This document shows, piece after piece, positions 40,601-51,670 of a stretch of DNA of 64,000 bases. The notes beneath the pieces were generated by a model. It did not search any database and was not told where the DNA came from. It saw only the letters and a list, made by a program, of their open reading frames with translations. Position numbers and translations under genes: made by a program. Positions within the stretch are counted from its first letter, which is position 1. Each line of letters begins with the position of its first letter. Source of the DNA: Pterobdella sp. o SKG-2022 (Eukaryota; Annelida; Clitellata; Hirudinida; Piscicolidae). The stretch lies in contig OZ038324.1 of NCBI GenBank assembly GCA_964035795.1, forward strand, positions 5,473,510 through 5,537,509, read 5' to 3'.

Positions 40601-43600
40601 CGTTAAAAACTGACACTTTCAATAATTTATGAACTAAAATCTAAGTTTTTGGTTTTTGCTGAGTATCTCCCTCAGACGAATAATGATAATGTTTTTTCAA
40701 ATAATAAACAGTTTAATAAATACAATAACTTTGATATTTTGAAAAAAATAATGATATTATTGTTATTATTATTACTATTATTAATAATATTATTTTTAGT
40801 GTTATCAATATTATCATTATCATTTTTAATGTTTTTATTAACATAGGCGATATAATATTGATAGCATTGAACTTGGAAAACAAATAATCTCTGGTAAAAA
40901 AGTCTATAAATTTTTGCCTGGCGTAATGCTAGGTTTATACCTCTGAATAAAACTTCAAAAAACGACAAAAATCAAAAAAAAAACAAATTAAAAACAAAAA
41001 AAAAACTATTTTTATGTTTTTTCTTTTGTTCTTTACACATCATTATTGTGATGTGACCGTTTGAAATAAATTCTGGTTTGGCTTCCTGCACTATTATTTA
41101 TTTTTCTTTTTTCATTTTTCCAATATTTTTATATTAATTCCAAATATAATTTTCATTGTTTTTTAGTTTTTTTTGCGTTTTTATAGCTGCAACAGAGATG
41201 GAAATGTTGTTCAATAGCAAATTGCATCTTGATATTTTGTTATCTCAAATTGAAACAAAAAAAAAGTTAAAAAAATTTTAAAAATAATAATAGGGTTTGT
41301 AAAAGAAAAATCAATAAAAAATTGAATACGACTAATGATTGGCTGATAAAAAGACCGATTATTAAGCTTATAAAGATAATGAAAGAATAAACAAACATAC
41401 AAAAAGAAGAAATAAATTGAGGATGACGACGAAGAAGATTCTAAATTATACGATGATGAGAAGAAATTGCTGAAAAAGAAGAGGAGGAGGAAGAAAAATG
41501 GGGGGTTGTGATAATGATTTTGTTTGACGATGCAATAAGCAAAGGCTTTATGTCAGAGATTAAAAATGTGTTGTTTGTATGTGACAAGTTGCTTATGTGC
41601 GTAAATGTTTTTTATTCATTTATTTCTTTGTATTTCATGCTAATATGTTTAAATATGCCCCATGGCAATATTTATATTAGATTGTATACACGATCACATA
41701 AATATAGATTTGTTTAAAATCTGTATTTAAATTGAATTAAACAAATATTAAAAAATAAATAAGAATTCAAATTTGAGTTTATTCCATAAAACTTGATGTG
41801 ATTCGTCGCAATAAAACTCTTGTTTTGTGCTTTTGAATGGTTCATCACATACAAAGGATGGGTGGGTGGATACAAACATAAACGAAGGAAAAGATTAATG
41901 GTTTAAGAATTTATATATAGATGAATGGATAGATGGTGGATGAGTTGATGGATAGATTGATAAATGAGTGAATAGGTGGATAGATGGATTGATGATAATG
42001 TGAGAGGTATATGGGGGAACGAATGGATGTCTATGTGAATGAGTAGATAGATGGAAGGAAAACTGTTTTTTTTTTGCAAAAAGTGGAAATTCTATAAATT
42101 AAAATTGGATAAATAATGAAAATTTGGATGAAAGAAACTCTGATGAGAGAGAAGAAACTGGATTAAAATTTGAATGAAAAGATTGAAAGATCGTTGAGTG
42201 ATATTAGCGGAGGATAGTGAATATATAAAATAATACAGAGGAAGTTTATGCCTCAACCGATACATGATGTGATACAACTAAACATGACGGTTTACTAGTT
42301 TTCAATATAAACAACTTTTTGATTTAGTTTGAAACCGTCATTAGATATACATAACACTCATTTATAATATACATTTCTAAGCAGATGGTTTCATGGATAA
42401 ATGGAATGAATACCCAAAAATTGAATAAATGAATTGATGGAAGGACGAATGATTATATTGATTGATGGATGAGTAATTATCCAAAAAAAGGATAATTATA
42501 TGAATAAATGGATGGATGATTAAGTTGACTGATGGTTAAATATGGGACTGTTTATCTTGATGGATAGATAAATGGGTAATTAGGACGATGAATGGAGAGA
42601 TTAAAAAGAACTTGAACTGAAATATTGGAAAATAATTGAGAGAAATGGAAGTTGAAAGAATCATACAAAAAGTCATGCTTGTGTGAAGTATTAGAGTTTC
42701 AAGCGAACGAACGATGTAGAATATTGAAGAACTGACGAGGGTGTAAATAGAGTTAAAGAATAGCCATGAAGACGAACAAATGGATTGGCTCATGAATAGA
42801 TAGATCAAAACAAATGAATAAACGGATGGATGGGTGGAAAAATACGCTGAACCGCACGAAGAAAAAACACAATAAAATCAAAAAGCTAATTGGTTAAGTC
42901 TTACCTTAAGGCGCCTTCCTCCATATGCATGACATAACGATGCTGATGTTATTTGCTATTAAATAAGCTGCTTTTTATTATCGTTTTTGGTATTAATCTT
43001 AATAAAGAAAACATTTAATTTGTTTTGTCAATAGTTATCTCCATTTAAAAAAAAAAATTCAATGATATTTTTTTTTATTGTGTACTGTATGAAGCTATTG
43101 AAAATTAATGACTGTGTGCAAATTGAAGCATAATGAAAATATAAAATAATAACTATAATCAACAATAATACAGGAAATAAGACAGAAATGATTGGCGTTT
43201 CTATTTTGAAAAAAGTTGAAAGACTTTCAATCTGAGATTTATACGATGCTTTTGATCGGAGAATGGATGAATAAATTTGTAAATGCTTGAATGAGTGTCT
43301 TCATAAAGACTTATCCATGCAAAATGAATTATTTTGTAAGAGTAATTGTAACTAATATTGATTGAATGAGTATTAAATTAAAAGGAAAAATAAGTGGATA
43401 TTAAATTTTAATGATAAATAAGAACACCAAATCATGATGAAAAATTCATAAATACTACATAAACTTAATATTACTGGTAATAATATTACTAGTGACTGAA
43501 ACATAAATAAACACAAACATAATTTCATAAGGCAGTTATTTTAGGAATTGGGAAAAATGATGGATTGATGGAGAGGGCTGGAGCCTGGAAGAAAGTTGAT

Positions 43601-43776
43601 GAAGTAATCTATTTCAATGTTCGTTTTATATATGCAAATATTCATTTTCTTCAAGAAAAACAATTATTTTGTCACTTCGAATTTTTCTGAAATGAGTAAA
43701 TTTTTTTTTTGATTTTTTAAATAAAAACCGACAACTTTATTTAAAATTCAAATAACAGGAACCACAAGAATCTAGA
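37698..43776. other. gene desert with one SINE
   Basis: No exon recognised on either strand. Apart from the SINE at 39415-39590 the span holds degenerate GATG/GGAT repeats (about 41855-42040 and 42440-42860) and AT-rich unique sequence. The longest frames lack recognisable motifs. Confidence 0.6.
39415..39590 (-). mobile_element. tRNA-derived SINE, best preserved copy
   Basis: Minus strand: GTCGGCCCGTATAGCTCAAT and TACCGGGTTCGATCCCGCG, then TGTCGGCC-complementary spacing, body CACCTGTTCCACAGTGTTTT and ACATTAAATTTGTAGC, tail AAGCGTTTTATAAATACCGC. It matches the copy at 1050-1222 almost base for base over the head and body, so both derive from a recent source. Confidence 0.88.
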
Positions 43777-46146
43777 TCACATTCCCGTCCACTTGATGGA
43801 TATACACTGGACAGAGCCTCCCTTACTCAGGTCCACACAAGCGATGACATAAGTCTTCTTAACGTTCGTCGCCATCCTACCCATCCTCACCACATCTAAC
43901 TTGCTCAACCTCCTTGTGCTTCTCCTGTCCTCACACTTCACAATAAACCAACTGTGGTAGCGGGAGGCGTCTCCTAAGTGAGTTTGGAGGGGTGTGTAGT
44001 TCTAAAACTAAGCCATTAGATCATTTTAATTCAATAATATGCCGTGTGTAAGTTATGTTATAGCGAATGTATTGAAAATACTTGTGCTATTATTTACTGT
44101 ATAATTATCAATAAAATGGGCCGACTACAATCAAACCCAGCTACTGGGGCATATTCAGAAATATAACCTAATAAGGTTAATAAAAATATATGAGCATTGT
44201 CTACTTGAAAACTAAGGTGAATAATAATGATGGTATTATGACAGGACACCTGGGTAGATCAAGAAATCTCCTCCAAACTTTAGACCAGAAGTGACGTAGA
44301 AACCGAGATCCCAAAAATACAAAAAGACTCTATATTTGATTTCATCTTTTGTGTCGAACTGCAGAGGCCAAACACTTGTGAAATGTCCTTCCCCTTCTTC
44401 CAAGAATCTGGCTGTAAGAGTGTTTAGCTTCAGTGAACCATTCATATAAGATTGTACTGCTGCACAAGCCAACTTAGAATATTGATACTATTTATATCCT
44501 AATCTATAGAGTATTTTTTTGAAACAAAGTGTCAGCAACTTATCAAAACTCGTGAAAACTAGAGATCAGAAAGTTATATCATCATCATCATCATCATCGT
44601 CGTCGTTTTACGTCAGTACAATAATAAAATTGACTAAATGGTTGAAGTAAAGATTCAAATGATTTGACTACTTTTTTGTTGTGACATTGTGACATTTTTG
44701 CGTTTTTAGATGTGGAAAGCACGTTAATGCTTTTCTAACACAAAAAAATTATAAAATATAACTAAAACCCCATAAGATACTAAAAACAAATTGACGCTAA
44801 CTAATAATAATCATAATACCTTACTTCTTCATCTCTTCGATGAAGAATGTTTAAAGAAGAGCCCATTAAAAAAATTGGAAATAATTAAAAGTTGAAAGAG
44901 GAATATACCAGTATGAATTTGTATGCAAGATGAATCATAAGGAAGATCTGTCTCCAGTATTGATTTCTTCTCTTTCTCTACTTCTTCCATCAATCTCTTT
45001 TCTACTTCTTTTTCCAAATGAGTCGATTTGTTGTCTGTAATCTCTGTTGATGTTTCTGTTTTATCTAACTCGGTTGTTTCTGTTGTTTTGTTGGTTTTAT
45101 GTTCATTTGGAAGGTTTTCAGATGATTCCATTTTTTTTTTAATTTTTTTTCTTTTTCCTTTCATGATTTTCTCAATCCTATCTTCATACTGCTTCAACTT
45201 TTCAATTTTTCCTATTTCAACCTTGTAAATTTTAAAAAATTGAAAAAAAATAGCTCCTACTTTCAAATAAACAAAAAAATCATTGTTTTCTAAAAATTTA
45301 TGGTCTGACCCATGCAAGCACGAAAATGTACATAGAGCAATGATGGTAATGATGAATAAATTGAAAACTATATTTTTGTATATAATCATAAGAGAATTTC
45401 AATATAATTCAACTTGATTTTCATATAATTCTCTTCTTTTGAAATTGATTTGATGGCCAGCAGCTGGGTCACTTTTAAAGTTATTTTCATCACACAACAC
45501 AGCGAAACCTAAAATTTATTGAAGGTTTGTTGGAAATAATGATTTAACCAATATAGATGTTTGATTTCAATATATCCAGTAATAAGATTAAACAAAAATG
45601 TTAAAAAGTATTATATTGTTGTTATTAGTAAAATTTTTAATAAAATATTTAATTTATTGTATAAATTAAATAATGAAAAAAATTTGAAAAGACATGAATA
45701 TAGTGCATTTATTAATTGAAAAAGAGCTAATTTAGTGTATAAATTGAATGGTAATAAAAATTTAATCAATTCTTTAATCGTTGTACTTATTGATTCCAAT
45801 GACCTTTTTCTAGTGCAAGTCTTGCCTCAAAGGAAGAGATTAGCAAAGGGAGGGATAAAAAGTTATTTTGCAAAGCATTCTGTGGCATGCATCCGATCAA
45901 TGGGGATAAGAAGCGATAATCCTTTCGAAGGCTGTAAGCTTCTGATGATAGATTTTAAGTTAACTTTTGAATTTTTTTAATATTCTATTTTTTTGAATCA
46001 AGATATTTTATTATGAAACAAATATTAAGTCATAGAAGCTTTACGGTTGTTATATAACAAGATTTTTTTCAGTCAATATGAGAATTGGTCTTACCATCTG
46101 CCGTCCAAACAAAAAAATTGTTAAAAGATTTCCAAATTTTTATCAT
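43777..46146 (-). CDS. TSEN34: tRNA-splicing endonuclease catalytic subunit SEN34-like
   Basis: Cuts the 3' splice site of intron-containing pre-tRNAs as a catalytic subunit of the TSEN complex in the nucleus. Five exons join in phase: 46146-46095, 45941-45804, 45259-44909, 44459-44250, 43973-43777, giving 315 residues (human TSEN34 is 310). N-terminal signature: VWTADEAYSLRKD and PQNALQNNFLSLPLLIS, matching the human PRQNSRLGLPLLL block. The middle is a Lys/Glu-rich coiled coil. The C-terminal nuclease fold contains GFYVTSGLKFGGDFLIYPG, then GDASRYHSWFIVK and MATNVKKTYVIACVD. The triad is Tyr about 249, His about 257 and Lys about 290, with spacing close to human Tyr247, His255 and Lys286. 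The start was chosen because the first exon supplies the conserved VW block and ends in phase with a clean GTAAGA donor. A plus-strand open frame at 45735-45980 is its antisense shadow. Confidence 0.9.
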
Positions 46147-46931
46147 TTTTAATATGATAACAATATTTAGTTGTTCCGCCTTTCTGATCTATCGATACGA
46201 ATTGCAAAACACTTGGAGTAAAAGTGAATTCAACTATAATGAGTAAAAAATGAATTATATTCGAGTATAAAACACTAGAAAAATATTTATTTTGAACAAA
46301 GTTTTTTGAAAACATGTTTTTATTATTTGAAAGAAAAAATCATAAAAAAAACATGTTTCCAAAAGTTTTGAACAAAATGAAAGTTTTTATTGTGTTTTTT
46401 TTTAAATTAAACATGCATTTAAATATTTATTCTTAAAAACTTCATAAAAAATAAAGATCCATCAATAAAAAATACTTCAATAAAAATTATTTGATCTATC
46501 ATATATATCATATTCACATCAACTACTGAATCAAGTTTTTTCATATACCCTTTCATTTTGTATAAATTCTATTGCAAAACCACATTAAAAACTTTTCTCG
46601 ATTATATAGTCAATTGTTTTTAGCTCAAAACTTCAGTATTTTATTGCTTTTATAAACTTCGACTTGAGATTTATTTGAGAAAATCTTTTCATTTCGATCT
46701 GTGTCTTATTCAACAAGTTTTGAGTGTTTAAAAAAAAACTAGGCAAAATTAAAAACTAATATTAGTCGTTTGAATTGTGAAAAATTTGCTTCACCGAAAA
46801 AGTTAACTGAAATTTTCAAGCTCTTGTAGCCTAGAATTATGAAAGAAATAATTTTGTTCATACTTTGAATGTTTTATTAAGTTTATAGATGTTTGAGGAA
46901 AGACATTTTGAAAAACTGCGAGGTTGTAATG

Positions 46932-47106
46932 TAATTTAATGTTGTATTTATAAAGCGCTTTTCCTTATAGATCAAAGAGCTTGCTACAAATTTAATGTAG
47001 CAAAAACACACTGTGAAACAGGTGCTAATTTTTGGCCCACACGGGATCGAACCCGGTACTTTTATATACTTGATCTAACGCTCTACCGCTGAGCTATACG
47101 AGCCGA
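46932..47106 (-). mobile_element. tRNA-derived SINE upstream of nucleoside hydrolase genes
   Basis: Minus strand: TCGGCTCGTATAGCTCAGCG, B box CGGGTTCGATCCCGTGTGGG, body CACCTGTTTCACAGTGTGTT and ACATTAAATTTGTAGC, tail AAAGCGCTTTATAAATACAA. Complete, about 175 bp. Confidence 0.87.
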
Positions 47107-48466
47107 CATTAGTTGTATTAGCTTTATGATGATGAGATCCTGTGATGGCCAGAGGGTTAAACAATTTAATGAAAAAATTCAATGCTCAAAATTTTTTTGT
47201 TCTTTTTTCAAAAAACTTGTAACATCACTTGAGCTTATATCACTATTTTCTCATTTTAATATGTGTTTTTTCCAATAAAAACGATTAACCTTAATGCTTT
47301 TCTATAAAAAATGCTTTACAGTATTGGTACATATTCGATAATTCAATGTTTCAAAAACTTTACATAAATTTCAGCTTTGGGTATGAGTTTTAACACTACC
47401 TTTGAAACAAAAAGATATGGTAAAAAGGAAGTTATCAGCTTAATTTTTTAAGAAATATTAAAGTTGAAAACTAAATGAAATTTCGTGTTATTGCTTTTAA
47501 GGGCACTTATTGATTAGTTTAAAAGCTATTTAAAATGCATCGGAAGCTTTCAATACTCTTATCATATTTAAAAATGAATTTCAGGTATTTTTGATGATAG
47601 TAAGTTAAAAAAAAATTCACCAGCATTAAGATTTCACTAAAATGAATTTGGAACGAAAAATAATTTGATAAAATAATTTTCAAGCCGTTTTCAAAGATAT
47701 AATGAAAGCGTAAATATAATACCAGAAGTTGAAGTTTTTGAGTATTTTTTCAGTTCTTGAGAGAGGTATGACTGAATTTTTACAATGATTTGATAGCAAA
47801 AACTAAAGATATTTTGATTTTAATGCTTTTGTGCATATATTCCGTTTGCGTGAGGGAATGATAGGGAAATTCGTGTCTGGGTTCAGCCACACGAACTTTT
47901 ATCATTCGATAAAACTTTATACAAAAAATTTTAATATATTATGGTTTTTGAAAGCTTGAATAAATATCCAACGTTTAAAACACTCTTTTCAAAGCTTATT
48001 TAATTTTGTGATGTTTGGTCTAATTCAATTCAATTTTTGTGAATAATATCTCTATAAATCACGCTTTTGTTAACTATAGTCCATGGCATTGTACTCCATT
48101 ATGCCCTGCCCATCTGTCAACACATTCCTAATGCAGGAAGTTCAAAACAAATAAGTTGACAAATTTATGGGAGAAAAAATCAAAAAAATTAAAAGCTCAA
48201 ATTTCTGTTTTCTGTTTATAAATTAGAGATTTTTAAAAATAATTCTCTATTGATTGTTTTTTAAAAAATAATTCTATGCACTTGATTAATTTTGATAATT
48301 AATACAAAACTTATAGTATTGATATGCTAAACATTATTGACTTAGCTTTGAACCGAACGAATTTAGTCATATAAATGGAATATCCGAACTGTAAGTTGAA
48401 ATGGAAATTTCAGTTTAATTAAAACTGTTTAAAAGTACTAGCATCCAATCAATATATCTCATCTAC
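47107..48466. other. intergenic AT-rich DNA, no gene seen
   Basis: No repeat array and no splice-consistent coding exon recognised. It precedes the promoter of the first nucleoside hydrolase gene. Confidence 0.55.
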
Positions 48467-48474
48467 TATATAAA
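48467..48474 (+). promoter_or_regulatory. TATA box of the first nucleoside hydrolase gene
   Basis: TATATAAA about 93 bp upstream of the start codon at 48567. A transcription start about 30 bp downstream would give a short 5' UTR. Confidence 0.5.
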
Positions 48475-48566
48475 TCAGCTCAAAGATCAACTCAATATTT
48501 AGACTCTAATTGTTTCAGTTCCCTTCAAACTTGAAACTTCTGAAAACTTATCGAGAAACTGCCACT

Positions 48567-50867
48567 ATGAAGCTTGCCTTAGGTTTTTTTATTCTTGCAG
48601 TCTCATTGGCATTGGTTTCAGCGAGAAGGACACCCAAGGTGATTATCGACATAGACCCTGGTGTCGATGATGCTGAGGCTCTCATAATGCTGTTGTCTCA
48701 AAGTCAAAAACACACCGTGCTCGCCATCACGGTCTCTCAGGGAAACACCTTCCTCTCCAACGCTACTCACAACACTCTTCGCATACTCAGGCTTTGTGGA
48801 AGACTCGATGTTAGTTCTTTTAATTATTTTTTTTTTACCTTTTGAGTTCATTGATTATTCCATTGATTGGTTGTTTTACTCTTCTTCAGATCCCAGTCTT
48901 CTTGGGTAACGAGTACACCTTAGACGGGCATGTGAAAAACACCAGCATATATTTTGGACTCAACGGCTTTGGAAATGTGCCAGATGACACGTACGACTAC
49001 AGCAAATATTTGCGGCAGCCTGAGAACGCCTGGCAAGCTCTTGTGAGGCTGGTGCACACATTCCCCAACGAAATCACTCTCATATGTCGGTCTCTTATTT
49101 TTCAATCTTTAACTAAAATTATTTTAAAGTATTTTCACAGCTCTAGGAACACAGACAAACATCGCGAACGCCATGAAAACCAGTAGAAGATTCGGCAGAC
49201 TGTTGAAAAGAAACATTGTCATGGGAGGAAACTACAGAGGTAGGTGCTAGCATCCCTCTAACTATCAACACTTTCATCAAATGCCTGTGAACATCAGGGA
49301 TCGGAAATGAAAGTCCTCATGCAGAGTTCAACTTTTTGATAGACCCTCATGCCGCCAACCTGGTGATAAAATTCTTGAGAACTGAGATCATTATCATCAC
49401 TTGGGAACTTTGCCTCGATTCCGCGACCACTTGGGTTTATTTAATATTTCATTTATCAATTTTCTATTACAGAATTTGAAATTTGAAATTTAATCATAAG
49501 ATTAACTAAAATAGCATATTAACAAAAAACGATTTTATCAAACACTTTTATTAACTGAATAATAACACGAAGCTTTTCATAAGTTACGAAAAGCTTCGTG
49601 TTATTATTCAGTTAATAAATGTGTTTGATAAAATCGTTTTCTTTTTTTTTTAATTATAAGTGTCATTGATCTGATTTTTTTGATTTTAAAGGAATGGTAC
49701 GACTCGTATATCAACTTGAATACCACTAAAGCCAAGTTTCTCAAAATGATCAGTAACTTCAGTAGAAAACGGTGAGAAAGACTTTATTAGTCAATATTCC
49801 TAAGATCTCGATGAGTTTTTCTATCATGAATAAACGTAAATAACTAGACTGTAGTTAAAGCCCTAAACGGAAACCTATTAAAAGCTTGTTGTTCTCATTT
49901 AATGTCTTTAAAACACGGAACCATCTTGATATGAAACATTAACTGAAACAATTAAATTAAAATCAATATTAAAATGAATTATATTTATTTATAAATACAT
50001 ATGTATAAATTTTTGAATAATATAAAAATTATATGAGAACGCATTCATCTCGAATTCCTACATCTATACAACTGGACACAAATTCAAAGCTTTGAAAAAC
50101 CAAAGAGTTTGTCTGAGCCATTCCAATCTTGAAATATTTTGTTAGAGACATAAATAAAAAGATTTATAATTGCTAAAATCTGCAGAGCTATCAGAGAAAA
50201 ATCCAAGACGTATTTATGGGCTGATCAGATAGCAATGGCGGCATATTTGGATACCTCAATCATCCTCAGCTCCCAAAAAATCGTGAGTCTTTTGTGGCTT
50301 AAAAATGAAGATTAATGAGGAAAGTGAATGTTTAATCAAAACATTCATATTGACCCGTATTTTTTATTAATTTTGTGAAAACGATTATGAATAATTTAAA
50401 TAAAAAGTTTGATTTAAAACCTCAATTTCGATAACACGACATTTTTATTTTAAATAGTTGAATATATTACTAAAACCACTTCATGCGAGTTTTTATAAAT
50501 AATCACTCAGCTATCATAATCGAAGAGCTTAATGATAAATGGGCCGATCTTTTCGAGCTCTTCTTATACCCATTTGAGCTTCTCAAATTTGTACTCAATA
50601 AAGCAAGATTTATTTACGAAAATTCTTGTACAAACCATGAAAAAATTCTTTATGGGAGAAATTTTATTAATAAACAATTAAACGCGATGATTTTCTTCAA
50701 TTGTGAACCATGCCAAACAGGAAGCAAGGGTAGAAACAAAAAACCCAAAGAACTATGGAGAAATGGTTGTGAATTGGAATAGCAGACGAAAGTACAAGAA
50801 CATAAAGCTGGTTACCCGTATTAATGTGGAGAAAGTGAAGCGACTGGTTGAAAAGAGTGTGAAATAA
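48567..50867 (+). CDS. secreted inosine-uridine-preferring nucleoside hydrolase, copy A
   Basis: Predicted to split the N-glycosidic bond of ribonucleosides, releasing base and ribose. Seven exons join in phase: 48567-48809, 48890-49085, 49141-49239, 49298-49434, 49692-49771, 50186-50282, 50721-50867, giving 332 residues. It opens with a hydrophobic signal peptide (KLALGFFILAVSLALVSA), so the protein should enter the secretory route. The calcium/ribose site DIDPGVDDAEA (residues 28-38) has all family aspartates. Other family blocks are AITVSQGN, GTQTNIANAM, MGGNY, GNESPHAEFNFLIDPHAA and WADQIAMAAYL, whose Asp matches the C-terminal calcium ligand. The His before that Asp in the Crithidia enzyme is Ala here. 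I chose the ATG at 48567 rather than the in-frame one at 48510 because it starts the signal peptide. Same intron positions and phases as copy B. Confidence 0.9.
49527..49640. mobile_element. foldback (inverted-repeat) element in intron 4 of nucleoside hydrolase A
   Basis: Two arms of about 53 bp (49527-49579 and 49588-49640) are near-perfect reverse complements separated by about 8 bp. The left arm contains CGATTTTATCAAACAC and TTAACTGAATAATAACACG. The left flank at 49501-49526 (ACTAAAATAGCATATTAAC) matches the reverse complement of the right flank of the element at 55318-55492, so both belong to one family. Confidence 0.8.
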
Positions 50868-50882
50868 AAGGACTTTGGTGAG

Positions 50883-50888
50883 AATAAA
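50883..50888 (+). promoter_or_regulatory. poly(A) signal after nucleoside hydrolase A
   Basis: AATAAA 16 bp past the stop. Another AATAAA overlaps the stop codon itself (50863-50868), so the 3' UTR may be very short. Confidence 0.4.
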
Positions 50889-51670
50889 GACGAAAAATCT
50901 TTGTGTTCAGACTTATTATAAATCTAATAGTTCTTTAGTTTATTGGTTCAAATCATATAAACCATCAAAGTTTCAGAGGTTTTTAAGCTCAATAAATATT
51001 GAACATTTTCTTCAAAATCTCTTTTAGCCAAAGTTAAACATGCACTAGCGTAAATATTTAGACGTGGGTTTTCAATAACCATTCTATTGTTAAAGTATCC
51101 CTTTAATACATATTTTTATTACGTCGTTAAGTTTAAGAACTATTCGAATAACTGACAATTAAACATATTTCACAATAGTTTTCCAAAAAATATTTTTTGG
51201 TTTTTTTGAAATTATTATTTTCGATAAATTAACTTAAAATTTCACCGACTTAAAGCATGGCTTAAAAGTTAATCAGGCTCAAAAAACCACCCTCACCTTA
51301 TCCTCTAACTTTTTGAAGATGAATAAATAAAGTCATATGATTAATATGCATTTTAATCTCTTCAAATACATATTTTTTTGTGTTACCTAATGAATATCCA
51401 CTATAAAGATAGTATATATCAAGTACTAATAAGGAGGAGATAACATTAACCTTCTTGTAGGTTGTTTAAGATAAGTTATAAAAAATTATTTTTTGCTTGA
51501 ACGAAACAATGATTGTTAAATAAAATATTTTGAAGTTTGTGATTATTTAAATTAAAAATTAAAAACTTTTTTTAAATTGAATTGGTTGCTAAACTTAGAC
51601 TTTTTCTTTGCTACAAATAATCACAAGACCTTTGGAAATAAGTTCGGATCGAAAATTCAAAAGCACATAG

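Noticed and set aside
45735..45980. Plus-strand frame of 81 codons
   Set aside because: It is antisense to the second TSEN34 exon, whose minus-strand translation matches the conserved PRQN...LPLLL block and joins in phase to its neighbours.
49527..49640. Hairpin considered as a microRNA precursor or transcription terminator
   Set aside because: The arms are longer and more perfect than a usual microRNA precursor, and the same arms recur at 55318, which favours a mobile foldback element.
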